DNA from: Xanthomonas sacchari
GTDB taxonomy: Bacteria > Pseudomonadota > Gammaproteobacteria > Xanthomonadales > Xanthomonadaceae
DNA length: 64,000 nt
NCBI RefSeq assembly: GCF_024266585.1
Contig: NZ_CP100647.1
Coordinates: 4,383,001-4,447,000, forward strand
Reading direction: 5' to 3'
The stretch's first letter is position 1, and each line of letters begins with the position of its first letter. The notes beneath the pieces are model-generated. The model saw nothing but the letters and a program-made list of their open reading frames with translations. It was not told the origin of the DNA and did not search any database. The translations under genes were made by a program, and so were the position numbers. Below are positions 1 to 9,135 of this stretch, piece by piece.

Positions 1-552
1 CGCGACTTCGGCGCCGAGATCTACGTGGTGGAACTGGTCAGCATCGCCTTCCTGCGAGAGTTCGCGGTGCTGCTGACCGCGATCGTGCTGGCCGGGCGCA
101 CCGCCAGCGCCTTCACCGCGCAGATCGGCGCGATGAAGGCGCGCGAAGAGGTCGACGCGATCCAGACCCTGGGCCTGGACCCGATGGACCTGCTGGTGAT
201 CCCGCGGCTGGTGGCGCTGCTGCTGATGCTGCCGCTGCTGACCTTCGTGGCGATGATCGCCGGCCTGGCCGGCGGCGTCACCGTCGGCGCCTTCGACCTG
301 GGCATCCCGCCGCAGATGTACCTGGCGCGCATGCACGACACCATCCAGATCCGGCACATGCTGGTCGGCCTGTCCAAGGCACCGATCTTCGCCATCGTGA
401 TCGGCCTGATCGGCTGCCTGGAAGGGCTGCGGGTGGAAGGCACCGCGCAGTCGGTGGGCGAGCGCACCACCTCCAGCGTGGTGCAGACGATCTCGCTGGT
501 GATCATCATCGACGCGATCGCCGCGCTGTGGTTCATGAACATGGGGTGGTGA
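1..552 (+). CDS. mlaE: MlaE-type ABC transporter permease, 5'-truncated
   Basis: Membrane permease of an MCE-type (Mla-like) phospholipid ABC transporter in the inner membrane. The frame is open from base 1, so the N-terminus lies outside the window and 183 codons are visible. The visible part carries the MlaE hallmarks: a glycine/alanine-rich stretch with AGRTASAFTAQIGAMKAREE, the EVDAIQTLGLDP coupling segment, and several hydrophobic helices (LVALLLMLPLLTFVAMIAGL; a C-terminal VIIIDAIAALWFMN). Genes for an ATPase, an MCE-domain protein and a lipoprotein follow on the same strand, so this is one transporter operon. The symbol follows the family; this gene order (permease, ATPase, MCE protein, PqiC-like lipoprotein) differs from the E. 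coli mlaFEDCB operon. Confidence 0.93.
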   Translation, partial: RDFGAEIYVVELVSIAFLREFAVLLTAIVLAGRTASAFTAQIGAMKAREEVDAIQTLGLDPMDLLVIPRLVALLLMLPLLTFVAMIAGLAGGVTVGAFDLGIPPQMYLARMHDTIQIRHMLVGLSKAPIFAIVIGLIGCLEGLRVEGTAQSVGERTTSSVVQTISLVIIIDAIAALWFMNMGW

Positions 553-557
553 GTTGA

Positions 558-668
558 AGCCGGGAATCGAAAATCGAGAATCGGGAATGGGGAACGCCGG
601 CTGCGTCAGCGACGTCGGCCGGGAGTGCACGCCTTGACCATTCCCGATTCCCCACTCCCGATTCCCGA
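558..668. repeat. Degenerate GGGAATCG-type repeat arms flanking the mlaE-mlaF junction
   Basis: Bases 561-594 carry degenerate 7-8 bp units (cgggaatcg, gagaatcggg, aatgggg). Bases 640-667 carry the reverse complement pattern (attcccgattccccactcccg). The two blocks can pair into a long imperfect stem. The left boundary reads ttgaagccgggaatcg, close to the boundary of the repeat block at 63663. The right arm runs into the start of mlaF and is translated there. Confidence 0.75.
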
Positions 669-1455
669 CCAGGAACTCGCCATCTCCGTGCGCGGCCTGG
701 TCAACCGCTTCGGCAGCCAGACCGTGCACGAGGACCTGGACCTGGACGTGCGCCGCGGCGAGATCCTCGGCGTGGTCGGCGGGTCGGGTACCGGCAAGTC
801 GGTGCTGATGCGCACCATCCTCGGCCTGCGCGAACCCGATGCCGGCAAGATCCAGGTGCTCGGCGTGGATACCGATTCCGGCCGCCGCGCCGATCGCCTG
901 CACGTGGAGCGCAATACCGGCGTGCTGTTCCAGGACGGGGCGCTGTTCTCCTCGCTGACCGTCGGCGAAAACGTGCAGGTGCCGCTGAAGGAGCATTTCG
1001 GCGAACTGCCCGACAGCTGGCATTACGAGCTGGCGCTGCTGAAGGTCAAGCTGGCCGGCCTGCCCGCCGACGCGCTGAACAAGCTGCCCTCGCAGCTGTC
1101 CGGCGGCATGCGCAAGCGCGCCGGGCTGGCGCGCGCGCTGGCGCTGGACCCGCCGCTGCTGTTCCTGGACGAACCCACCGCCGGCCTGGACCCGATCGGC
1201 GCGGCCGCCTTCGACCGGCTGATCCGCACCCTGCAGGAAGCGCTGGGCCTGACCGTGTTCCTCATCACCCACGACCTGGACACCTTGTACGCTATCTGCG
1301 ACCGCGTGGCGGTGCTGGCCGACCGCAAGGTCATCGCCAACGCGCCGCTGGCCGAGATCGAGCAAGTGGACCATCCGTGGATCCAAGAATATTTCCACGG
1401 CCCGCGCGCCCGCGCCGCACGCGATGCCAAGACCGCCTGGACCGAGACCCGCTGA
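634..1455 (+). CDS. mlaF: MlaF-type ABC transporter ATP-binding protein
   Basis: Cytoplasmic ATPase that powers the MCE-type lipid transporter. Walker A GGSGTGKS, signature LSGGMRKRAGLARAL, Walker B LLFLDEPTAGLDP and the switch histidine (LITHDLDT) are all visible, in a protein of about 273 residues. I chose TTG at 634 because GGGAG (621-625) lies 8 bases upstream; GTG at 625 would sit on that motif and adds three residues. Codons 2-12 (TIPDSPLPIPD) are encoded by the right arm of an intergenic repeat, and the conserved ABC domain begins only at about residue 14 (ELAISVRGLVN). The true start could therefore be GTG 688. Next gene follows after 4 bases. Confidence 0.93.
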   Translation: MTIPDSPLPIPDQELAISVRGLVNRFGSQTVHEDLDLDVRRGEILGVVGGSGTGKSVLMRTILGLREPDAGKIQVLGVDTDSGRRADRLHVERNTGVLFQDGALFSSLTVGENVQVPLKEHFGELPDSWHYELALLKVKLAGLPADALNKLPSQLSGGMRKRAGLARALALDPPLLFLDEPTAGLDPIGAAAFDRLIRTLQEALGLTVFLITHDLDTLYAICDRVAVLADRKVIANAPLAEIEQVDHPWIQEYFHGPRARAARDAKTAWTETR

Positions 1456-1459
1456 GCCC

Positions 1460-2386
1460 ATGGAAACCAAAGCCAATTACGTGCTGATCGGCGCCTTCAC
1501 CATCGTGGTGGGGATCGCGCTGCTGCTGTTCGGACTCTGGGCCGCCAAGTACTCCTCCGACCGCACCTGGCAGGAATACCGCGTGGTCTTCCGCGAGGCG
1601 GTGACCGGCCTGTCGGTCGGCAGCCCGGTGCAGTACAACGGCATCGCGGTGGGCTCGATCACCGAGCTGACCCTGGCGCCGAACGACCCGCGCCAGGTGG
1701 TGGCGCGGATCCGGGTCAACTCGACCACGCCGATCAAGAGCGACACCCGTGCCAAGCTGGGCATCACCAGCCTGACCGGGCCGTCGATCATCCAGCTCTC
1801 CGGCGGTACCCCGGAAGCGCCGACGCTGACCTCGATCGACAACAGCGATGCGCCGATCATCCAGACCACGCCCTCGGCGCTGCAGAACATCACCGACACC
1901 GCCAACCGCATCGTCGAGCGCCTGGACGAAGTGCTCAGCGACCGCAATGTCGCCAGCATCACCGCCACCCTGCACAACCTGGAGACCATCAGCGGCGGCC
2001 TGGCCGACCGCGACCAGGGCATGCAGTCGCTGATCGTCAGCGCGCGCGACGCCGCGCGCAACCTGGACACCACGCTCAAGACCACCAACGGCACCATCCA
2101 GCGCCTGGACCAGAACCTGGTGCAGCAGCTGCCACCGATCCTGGACAAGCTGGAGGACACGCTGAGCAAGCTGGATTCGGCCGCCGGCAATGCCGACAAG
2201 ATCCTTGGCGAGAACCGCTCGGCGATCAACAGCTTCGCCAACGACGGCCTCGGCCAGCTCGGCCCGACCCTGACCGAACTGCGCGGCCTGATCCGCGACC
2301 TGCGCCGGGTCAGCGACCGCCTGGACAACAACCCCGCGCGCTACCTGCTCGGCCGCGACGCCCCGAAGGAGTTCAAACCCAAATGA
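1460..2386 (+). CDS. mlaD: MlaD-type MCE-domain lipid transporter subunit
   Basis: Periplasmic substrate-binding subunit anchored in the inner membrane. In 308 residues there is an N-terminal membrane anchor (about 7-29, YVLIGAFTIVVGIALLLFGL), an MCE domain (about 35-115, containing VTGLSVGSPVQYNGIAVG) and a long helical C-terminal half rich in heptad-like leucines (LDQNLVQQLPPILDKLEDTL). MCE proteins of this type form hexameric lipid-conducting rings. ATG 1460 is preferred over an in-frame upstream ATG at 1424 because it follows the mlaF stop directly and gives a normal anchor. The stop overlaps the start of the lipoprotein gene by 4 bases, so translation is probably coupled. Confidence 0.94.
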   Translation: METKANYVLIGAFTIVVGIALLLFGLWAAKYSSDRTWQEYRVVFREAVTGLSVGSPVQYNGIAVGSITELTLAPNDPRQVVARIRVNSTTPIKSDTRAKLGITSLTGPSIIQLSGGTPEAPTLTSIDNSDAPIIQTTPSALQNITDTANRIVERLDEVLSDRNVASITATLHNLETISGGLADRDQGMQSLIVSARDAARNLDTTLKTTNGTIQRLDQNLVQQLPPILDKLEDTLSKLDSAAGNADKILGENRSAINSFANDGLGQLGPTLTELRGLIRDLRRVSDRLDNNPARYLLGRDAPKEFKPK

Positions 2387-3057
2387 AGCCGATGCGCGCC
2401 TTCCTCCTGCTCGCGGTGCCGGCCCTGCTGCTGGCCGGCTGTTCGCTGCCGGGCGGCAGCAAGGAGCCGGTGACGATTTACGCGCCCGACGTGCGGGTGA
2501 CCGCGGACCCGGCCTGGCCGCAGGTGACGTGGCAACTGGCGCTGACCAAGCCCAGCGCCGCGCGCGTGGTCGACAGTTCGCGCATCGCGGTGCGCCCGAC
2601 CCCGGACGAACTGCAGGTGTACGGCGGCGTCAGCTGGGCGCAGCCGGCTACCGACATGCTCGAGGACATGCTGCTGCGCGGGTTCGAGGATTCCGGGCGC
2701 ATTCCGGGCGTGGCCCGGCTCGGCACCGGCATCCGCGCCGACTACAAGCTGCTGCTGGACCTGCGCCGCTTCGAATCGGACTACGCCGGGCGCGCGGTGC
2801 CGTCGGCCACCATCGAACTCAACGCCAAGCTGCTGTACAGCGCCGACCAGCGCGTGGTCGCCTCGCGCACCTTCCTGGTGACCGAGCCGGCCGCCGGCAC
2901 CGCCGAATCGCAGGTGGTCGATGCCTTCGCCAAGGCGCTGTCGCAGATCGGCCACGACGTGGTCGGCTGGACCCTGCAACAGGGCCAGGCCGACGCCGCC
3001 ACCGCACTGGCCCCCAGCGTTCCGCCGCCAGCCCGCCCGAAGCCGCCGCGGCGCTGA
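2383..3057 (+). CDS. PqiC-like ABC transport auxiliary lipoprotein
   Basis: Lipoprotein of 224 residues with a clear lipobox, LLAGC, and lipidation at Cys20; it is probably outer-membrane attached. The body (PVTIYAPDVRV ... VVDSSRIAVRP ... LQVYGGVSWAQPATDMLEDMLLRGFEDSGRI) matches the ABC-type transport auxiliary lipoprotein family (PqiC-like, PF03886), whose members work with MCE proteins and are thought to link the MCE channel to the outer membrane. Start ATG overlaps the mlaD stop (ATGA). The protein ends in a proline/alanine-rich tail. A block of tandem repeats begins 1-2 bases after the stop codon. Confidence 0.9.
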   Translation: MKPMRAFLLLAVPALLLAGCSLPGGSKEPVTIYAPDVRVTADPAWPQVTWQLALTKPSAARVVDSSRIAVRPTPDELQVYGGVSWAQPATDMLEDMLLRGFEDSGRIPGVARLGTGIRADYKLLLDLRRFESDYAGRAVPSATIELNAKLLYSADQRVVASRTFLVTEPAAGTAESQVVDAFAKALSQIGHDVVGWTLQQGQADAATALAPSVPPPARPKPPRR

Positions 3058-3058
3058 C

Positions 3059-4080
3059 TGACTCCCCTCTCCCACCGGGAGAGGGGCCGGGGGTGAGGGT
3101 ACGGCGGCCAGGGAGCCCCTGTTCCTCCAGATGCCTCCCTGGCAACCCGACCCGCATCCGCCCCTTCGGGGCACCTTCTCCCGGTGGGAGAAGGGATGCG
3201 GTTGCGGCATTCGGACCTTTCGCTGGGGCAGCGACCGGCGCGTGCGCGCCGGCCCAGTAAGCCCATACCACGCCAGCTTTGCTCTCCTCTCCCACCGGGA
3301 GAGGGGCCGGGGGGTGAGGGTACGGCGGCCAGGGAGCCCCTGTTCCTCCAGATGCCTCCCCAGCAACCCGACCCGCATCCGCCCCTTCGGGGCACCTTCT
3401 CCCGGTGGGAGAAGGGATGCGGTTGCAGCATTCGGACCTTTCGCTGGGGCAGCGACCGGCGCGTGCGCGCCGGCCCAGTAAGCCCATGCCACGCCAGCTT
3501 TGCTCCCCTCTCCCATCGGGAGAGGGGCCGGGGGTGAGGGTACGGCGGCCAGGGAGCCCCTGTTCCTCCAGATGCCTCCCTAGCAACCCGACCCGCATCC
3601 GCCCCTTCGGGGCACCTTCTCCCGGTGGGAGAAGGGATGCGGTTGCGGCATTCGGACCTTTCGCTGGGGCAGCGACCGGCGCGTGCGCGCCGGCCCAGTA
3701 AGCCCATACCACGCCAGCTTTGCTCTCCTCTCCCACCGGGAGAGGGGCCGGGGGGTGAGGGTACGGCGGCCAGGGAGCCCCTGTTCCTCCAGATGCCTCC
3801 CCAGCAACCCGACCCGCATCCGCCCCTTCGGGGCACCTTCTCCCGGTGGGAGAAGGGATGCGGTTGCAGCATTCGGACCTTTCGCTGGGGCAGCGACCGG
3901 CGCGTGCGCGCCGGCCCAGTAAGCCCATGCCACGCCAGCTTTGCTCCCCTCTCCCATCGGGAGAGGGGCCGGGGGTGAGGGTACGGCGGCCAGGGAGCCC
4001 CTGTTCCTCCAGATGCCTCCCTAGCAACCCGACCCGCATCCGCCCCTTCGGGGCACCTTCTCCCGGTGGGAGAAGGGTGG
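3059..4080. repeat. Hairpin-rich tandem repeat, 220/221-bp units in a 441-bp higher-order array
   Basis: Five boxes of the palindrome CCCCTCTCCC-acc-GGGAGAGGGG and four to five boxes of ggcaccttctcccggtggga recur with alternating spacings of 220 and 221 bases (box ends at 3070, 3290, 3511, 3731, 3952). Two unit types alternate: one reads ccagcaaccc and gttgcagcatt, the other tagcaaccc and gttgcggcatt. As a result 3137-3636 and 3578-4077 appear identical with a 441-base shift. The block fills the gap between the lipoprotein gene and the convergent AlkB-like gene. Open frames running through it on both strands are repeat artefacts. Confidence 0.92.
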
Positions 4081-4083
4081 GCG

Positions 4084-4659
4084 CTAGACGATCCGACGGA
4101 ACGTCAGGTTGATCCGCTCGCCAACCGGCCTGGCGGTGCGCGGCAAGGCGTGCCGGTACAGACGCTGGGTGTCGCCCGCCATCAGCAGCAGCCCCCCGGA
4201 GGTCAGCTCCAGCGCCTGGCGCAGCGCCGGCTGCTGGCGATGGCGCAGCACGAAGCGGCGCGGCGCGCCCAGGCTCAGCGAGGCGATTACCGGGGACGGG
4301 CCGAGTTCGCGCTCGTCGTCGCTGTGCCAGCCCATCGCATCGCGGCCATCGCGATAGCGGTTGGCGAGTACGCTGTTGAACGCCACCCCGGTCTCGGCCG
4401 CCAGCCTCGCACGCAACGGCAGCAGCGCCGCCAGCCACGGATGCGGCGCGAAACGGGTGCCGGAATAGCGGTAGCTGGCGTCCGCATCGCCGATCCAGCA
4501 ACTCAGCCGTGGCGAATCGACCAGCTTTCCGAACAGCCGGATCCGGTGCACCTCCCACGGCACCTCGCGCAGCAACTGCGCGCACAGCGCGGCCGCCGTC
4601 GCCGGGTCCAGCCACTCGGGATACCAGCGCAGATCGGCGCCGGGCAGGTCCAGGTCCAT
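4084..4659 (-). CDS. AlkB-family 2-oxoglutarate/Fe(II) dioxygenase
   Basis: Predicted DNA/RNA alkylation-repair dioxygenase of 191 residues. The iron ligands of the double-stranded beta-helix are visible: His112 and Asp114 (GWHSDDE) and His170 (LYRHALPRT). The 2-oxoglutarate-binding arginines are Arg182 and Arg188 in ERINLTFRR. NSVLANRYRDGRDAMG precedes the HxD motif, as in AlkB/ALKBH2-type enzymes. By family such enzymes oxidatively remove 1-methyladenine and 3-methylcytosine lesions; the actual substrate is inferred. The gene stands alone, convergent with the mla operon and divergent from etf-QO. Its stop codon lies only a few bases from the end of the tandem repeat. Confidence 0.9.
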   Translation of the reverse strand: MDLDLPGADLRWYPEWLDPATAAALCAQLLREVPWEVHRIRLFGKLVDSPRLSCWIGDADASYRYSGTRFAPHPWLAALLPLRARLAAETGVAFNSVLANRYRDGRDAMGWHSDDERELGPSPVIASLSLGAPRRFVLRHRQQPALRQALELTSGGLLLMAGDTQRLYRHALPRTARPVGERINLTFRRIV

Positions 4660-4772
4660 TGCGCCACGCTAGCATGCCGGCCGCCACCATACGCCAGCGT
4701 GCGGAATTTGCCCCTTCACGCGCAAACCCTGAAAATGCGGGCAGCCAGAACGAGCCAACGGGAGCGGAGCAG

Positions 4773-6416
4773 ATGACGGGAACCGAGGGCGGCGCCAACG
4801 CGCCGCAGCCAGTGGAGCGCGACGTCATGGAATACGACGTCGTCACCGTCGGCGCGGGTCCGGCCGGGTTGGCGTTCGCGATCCGGCTCAAGCAGCTCAA
4901 TCCCGACCTCTCGGTCTGCGTGATCGAGAAGGCCAGCACCATCGGCGCGCACATCCTGTCCGGCGCGGTGATCGAACCGGCGCCGCTGGACGCGCTGCTG
5001 CCGGGCTGGCGCGACAACCCGCCGCCGATCTGCGTGCCGGCGGCCGAGGACGAGTTCTGGTACCTGAGCAAGGACGGTGGGCACAAGTTCCCGATGGTGC
5101 CGCCGGGCATGCGCAACCATGGCAACTTCATCGTCAGCCTCGGCGCCCTATGCGCCTGGCTGGCGCCGCAGGCCGAAGCGCTGGGCGTGGAGATCTACCC
5201 CGGCTTCGCCGCCGCCGAGACCCTGCACGCCGAGGACGGCACGGTGCTGGGCGTGCGCATCGGCGACATGGGCGTGGCCAAGGACGGATCGCACAAGCCC
5301 GGCTACACCGCCGGCATCGACATCCACGCCAAGGTCACGGTGCTGGCCGAAGGCGCGCGCGGACATCTGACCAAGCGCCTGATCGCGCGCTTCGCGCTCG
5401 ACGCCGGCCACGATCCGCAGGCGTTCTCGATCGGCATCAAGGAACTGTGGCAGCTGCCCGAGGGCCGCGTCAGCCCCGGCAGGATCGTGCATACCCTGGG
5501 CTGGCCGGCCGACAGCAAGACCTATGGCGGCAGCTTCCTGTATCACCTGGAGAACAACCAGGTGGCGCTGGGCTACGTCAGCGGCCTGGACTACCACGAC
5601 CCCGAATACCGGCCGTGGGAAGCGTTCCAGCAGTGGAAGAACCACCCGATGATGAAGTCGCTGCTGGAAGGCGGCACCATCCTCTCGGCCGGCGCGCGCG
5701 CCATCGCCAGCGGCGGCTGGCAGTCGCTGCCGAAGGTGGAGATGCCCGGCGCGCTGCTGATCGGCGATACCGCCGGCCTGCTCAACGTGCCCAAGATCAA
5801 GGGCACCCACCAGGCGATCCGCAGCGGCATGCTCGCCGCCGAGCACCTCGCCGCCGGCGCCGCGCTGGACCCGGCCGGCTTCGACGCGCGCCTGCGCGGC
5901 TCGGAGGTGATGGCCGAATTGCGCCAGGTGCGCAACATCAAGCCCGGCTTCAAGAAGGGCCTGTGGTTCGGCCTGCTCAACGGCGCCTGGGAAACCCTGG
6001 TCAAGGGCGCCTCGCCGTGGACGCTGAAGGTCGGCGCCGACTGGAAGAGCCTGGACCGGCTGGGCGAGCACGAGCAGCCCAAGCGCGACTATGTGCAGCG
6101 CGAGTTGGCCCCGCGCGACCGCCTGCAGGGCGTGTACTTCGCTGCCACCGAGCACGACGAGGATCAGCCGGTGCACCTGCACGTGCGCGATCCGCAGATC
6201 TGCGTGACCCGCTGCACCGAGGAATACGACAATCCCTGCACGCGCTTCTGCCCGGCGGCGGTGTACGAGATCGTCGACGACGCGGCCGGCAAGCGCCTGC
6301 AGATCAACGCCGCCAACTGCGTGCACTGCAAGACCTGCGACATCAAGGACCCCTACGCGATCATCGACTGGGTGACGCCGGAAGGCGGCTCCGGACCGAA
6401 TTACCAGAACCTGTGA
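4773..6416 (+). CDS. Electron transfer flavoprotein-ubiquinone oxidoreductase
   Basis: Membrane-associated iron-sulfur flavoprotein that passes electrons from reduced ETF to ubiquinone. In 547 residues, GAGPAG at 27-32 is the FAD-binding loop after a short N-terminal extension, GAVIEPAPLDALLPGW is typical of the family, and the C-terminus has the cysteines of the 4Fe-4S cluster (CTRFCPAAVYEI and NCVHCKTCDIKDP, with Cys516/519/522). The family end motif PEGGSGPNYQNL is intact. ATG 4773 has GGAG about 8 bases upstream; the frame is open further upstream but without homology. Its partner etfBA lies at 17857-19544, so both halves of the ETF chain bracket the rhamnose genes. Confidence 0.96.
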   Translation: MTGTEGGANAPQPVERDVMEYDVVTVGAGPAGLAFAIRLKQLNPDLSVCVIEKASTIGAHILSGAVIEPAPLDALLPGWRDNPPPICVPAAEDEFWYLSKDGGHKFPMVPPGMRNHGNFIVSLGALCAWLAPQAEALGVEIYPGFAAAETLHAEDGTVLGVRIGDMGVAKDGSHKPGYTAGIDIHAKVTVLAEGARGHLTKRLIARFALDAGHDPQAFSIGIKELWQLPEGRVSPGRIVHTLGWPADSKTYGGSFLYHLENNQVALGYVSGLDYHDPEYRPWEAFQQWKNHPMMKSLLEGGTILSAGARAIASGGWQSLPKVEMPGALLIGDTAGLLNVPKIKGTHQAIRSGMLAAEHLAAGAALDPAGFDARLRGSEVMAELRQVRNIKPGFKKGLWFGLLNGAWETLVKGASPWTLKVGADWKSLDRLGEHEQPKRDYVQRELAPRDRLQGVYFAATEHDEDQPVHLHVRDPQICVTRCTEEYDNPCTRFCPAAVYEIVDDAAGKRLQINAANCVHCKTCDIKDPYAIIDWVTPEGGSGPNYQNL

Positions 6417-6427
6417 GCGATCGCCGA

Positions 6428-8494
6428 ATGAGCGAGTCGGTGTCGGGGCGTCTGCGCACGGGCATGTACCGGCTGATGCGCCTGGCCTTTCGCGCGTTGC
6501 CGATCGCCGACGGCACGCGCGACCGATGGCGGAACTGGTTTCTCGACAGGTACGCCGGCTGGGCGCCGGCCGCGCCCAAAGGGCAGGTCGCGAACACCGG
6601 GACCATGGCCCTGCGCGCCCTGCACCGCGCCGACGAGGCCGCGATTGGCCATGTCCCATACCGCAAAAGCACATTGCCAGCGCCACTGCCGGCCACGCTC
6701 GTCGCGTTCTATCTGCCGCAGTTCCATGCAATTCCGGAGAACGACGCATGGTGGGGCAAGGGCTTCACCGAGTGGCGCAATGTCAGTCGCGCCCTGCCGC
6801 AGTTCTATGGGCACATGCAGCCGCGCATTCCGGCTGACCTGGGGTTCTACAATCTGCGCGACCGCGAGGTGATGCGCCAGCAGGCGCAACTCGCCTCCGA
6901 GTACGGGATCGGCGCCTTCTGTTTCTATTTTTACTGGTTCGCCGGCAAAACCCTGCTAGAGGAGCCCATCCGCAACTGGCGCGACGACGCGACCATTTCC
7001 CTGCCCTATTGCCTGTGCTGGGCGAACGAGAACTGGGCGCGCCGCTGGGACGGCCGCAACACGGATATCCTGATCGCGCAGCAGCACAGCGACGAAGACG
7101 ATCTTGCCTTCATCGCGCACCTGGCCACTTATCTGGTCGACCCGCGTTATCTGCGCGTCGACGGCAAGCCGCTGGTGCTGGTCTATCGTCCGAACCTGAT
7201 GCCCGATCCGAAGGCGACGGCGTCGCGCTGGCGCGCATGGTGCGCCGCCAATGGAATTGGCGAGATCCATCTCGCATATGTCCAGGGGTTCGAGCGCCCG
7301 GATCCACGCGAGATCGGCTTCGATGCCGCGGTCGAGTTCCCCCCCAACATGAGTGCGCCGCCGTCGGTGGCTGGCGCGCAGTTGCTGATCAATCCGGATT
7401 TTTCCGGGGAGGTGCTGGACTGGCGCGTCCTCGCGGCCGAAATGGCAGCCAGGCCGCTGCAGCCCTACACGCTCTATCCCGGCGTCAATCCTGGCTGGGA
7501 CAACGAACCGCGCCGCTCGGGCAAGGGCCGAATCTATCTTCACGCCTCGCCGCGCGGCTACGAGGCATGGCTGTCGCACACCATCCACGACCGCCTTGCG
7601 CCGGTTCCAGCCGCCCAGCGCCTGGTGTTCGTCAATGCCTGGAACGAATGGGCCGAAGGTGCAGTACTGGAGCCGGATGCACGGCTCGGTCACGCGTGGC
7701 TGGAAGCGACCCGGCGCGCCCTGCACCCCACATGCACTCCGGCCGAGCGGCCGTACGTGGTCATCCACGCCTGGTACGTCGATGTGCTGGAGGAACTGCT
7801 GGCGCAGGTACGCGACGCGGCGTTCGATCACCACCTCATCGTGACGACGACGGAGCGCAACCTCGCCGGGGTCAACCTCGCCCTGCAACGCCAGGGAATG
7901 GAAGCCGAGGTCGTGGTCCACGACAACCATGGCCGCGACATCCTGCCATTTCTGCGGATCGCCGATCGCCTGCTCAATGCAGGCGCCTCCGTAGTGCTGA
8001 AACTGCACACCAAACGCTCCGTGCATCGCCAGGATGGCGATCAATGGCGACGGGAAATGGTCGGCAGTCTTCTGGAGCGCGACCGGGTCAAGGCCATCGT
8101 CGATGCCTTCAAGCACCGCCCGGATCTCGGCTTGGTCGCCCCGGAGGGCCATATTCAGCGCCTCAGCTTCTACTGGGGTGCCAACGAGCAGGCCGTGCGC
8201 GCCCTGGCCACCCGCATGGGTCTGGCGCAACCGGACATCGAGACGGCCGTCTTTGCAGGCGGCAGCATGTTCTGGGTGCGCCTGCAGGCGATCCAGCCCA
8301 TTCTGGATTGCCATCTGCAACCCGGCGAATTCGAGAAGGAGGCAGGACAGGTCGACGGCACCCTGGCGCATGCCATCGAGCGGCTGTTCAGTCTCTCCGC
8401 AGTGGATCGCGGCTACGCGCTGACCAGTGCCGCGTCGATCGTGGGGGCCGAGGACGGCCCCACTGTTCCCTACAAGTACGCGCGCAAGGGTTAG
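6428..8494 (+). CDS. WbsX-like/RgpF-like two-domain glycan synthesis protein
   Basis: Protein of 688 residues with two recognisable parts. Residues about 90-440 resemble the WbsX family found in O-antigen clusters (VAFYLPQFHAIPENDAWWGKG, FTEWRNV, CLCWANENWARRWDG, FVNAWNEWAEGAVLEPD). Residues about 450-680 resemble rhamnan synthesis protein F (RgpF, PF05045; VVVHDNHGRDILPFL, VLKLHTKRS, FWVRLQAIQPIL). No signal peptide or membrane helices are obvious, so it probably acts in the cytoplasm on nucleotide- or lipid-linked sugars. It starts 11 bases after the etf-QO stop. A role in the rhamnose-containing O-antigen encoded further along is inferred from the RgpF half and the nearby rml genes. Confidence 0.85.
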   Translation: MSESVSGRLRTGMYRLMRLAFRALPIADGTRDRWRNWFLDRYAGWAPAAPKGQVANTGTMALRALHRADEAAIGHVPYRKSTLPAPLPATLVAFYLPQFHAIPENDAWWGKGFTEWRNVSRALPQFYGHMQPRIPADLGFYNLRDREVMRQQAQLASEYGIGAFCFYFYWFAGKTLLEEPIRNWRDDATISLPYCLCWANENWARRWDGRNTDILIAQQHSDEDDLAFIAHLATYLVDPRYLRVDGKPLVLVYRPNLMPDPKATASRWRAWCAANGIGEIHLAYVQGFERPDPREIGFDAAVEFPPNMSAPPSVAGAQLLINPDFSGEVLDWRVLAAEMAARPLQPYTLYPGVNPGWDNEPRRSGKGRIYLHASPRGYEAWLSHTIHDRLAPVPAAQRLVFVNAWNEWAEGAVLEPDARLGHAWLEATRRALHPTCTPAERPYVVIHAWYVDVLEELLAQVRDAAFDHHLIVTTTERNLAGVNLALQRQGMEAEVVVHDNHGRDILPFLRIADRLLNAGASVVLKLHTKRSVHRQDGDQWRREMVGSLLERDRVKAIVDAFKHRPDLGLVAPEGHIQRLSFYWGANEQAVRALATRMGLAQPDIETAVFAGGSMFWVRLQAIQPILDCHLQPGEFEKEAGQVDGTLAHAIERLFSLSAVDRGYALTSAASIVGAEDGPTVPYKYARKG

Positions 8495-8495
8495 A

Positions 8496-9134
<639 letters not shown>

Positions 9135-9135
9135 G

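Noticed and set aside
1424-1459. Upstream in-frame ATG for mlaD
   Set aside because: It would overlap the end of mlaF and add proline/arginine-rich sequence before a normal membrane anchor.
2341-5131. Long minus-strand open frames (up to 770 codons) through the lipoprotein gene and tandem repeat
   Set aside because: They are high-GC antisense frames; the repetitive HPFSHREKVPRRGG-like translation comes from the 220-bp repeats, not from a protein.
5148-6749. 533-codon minus-strand frame opposite ETF-QO
   Set aside because: Antisense shadow of a well-supported gene; low-complexity composition and no motif.
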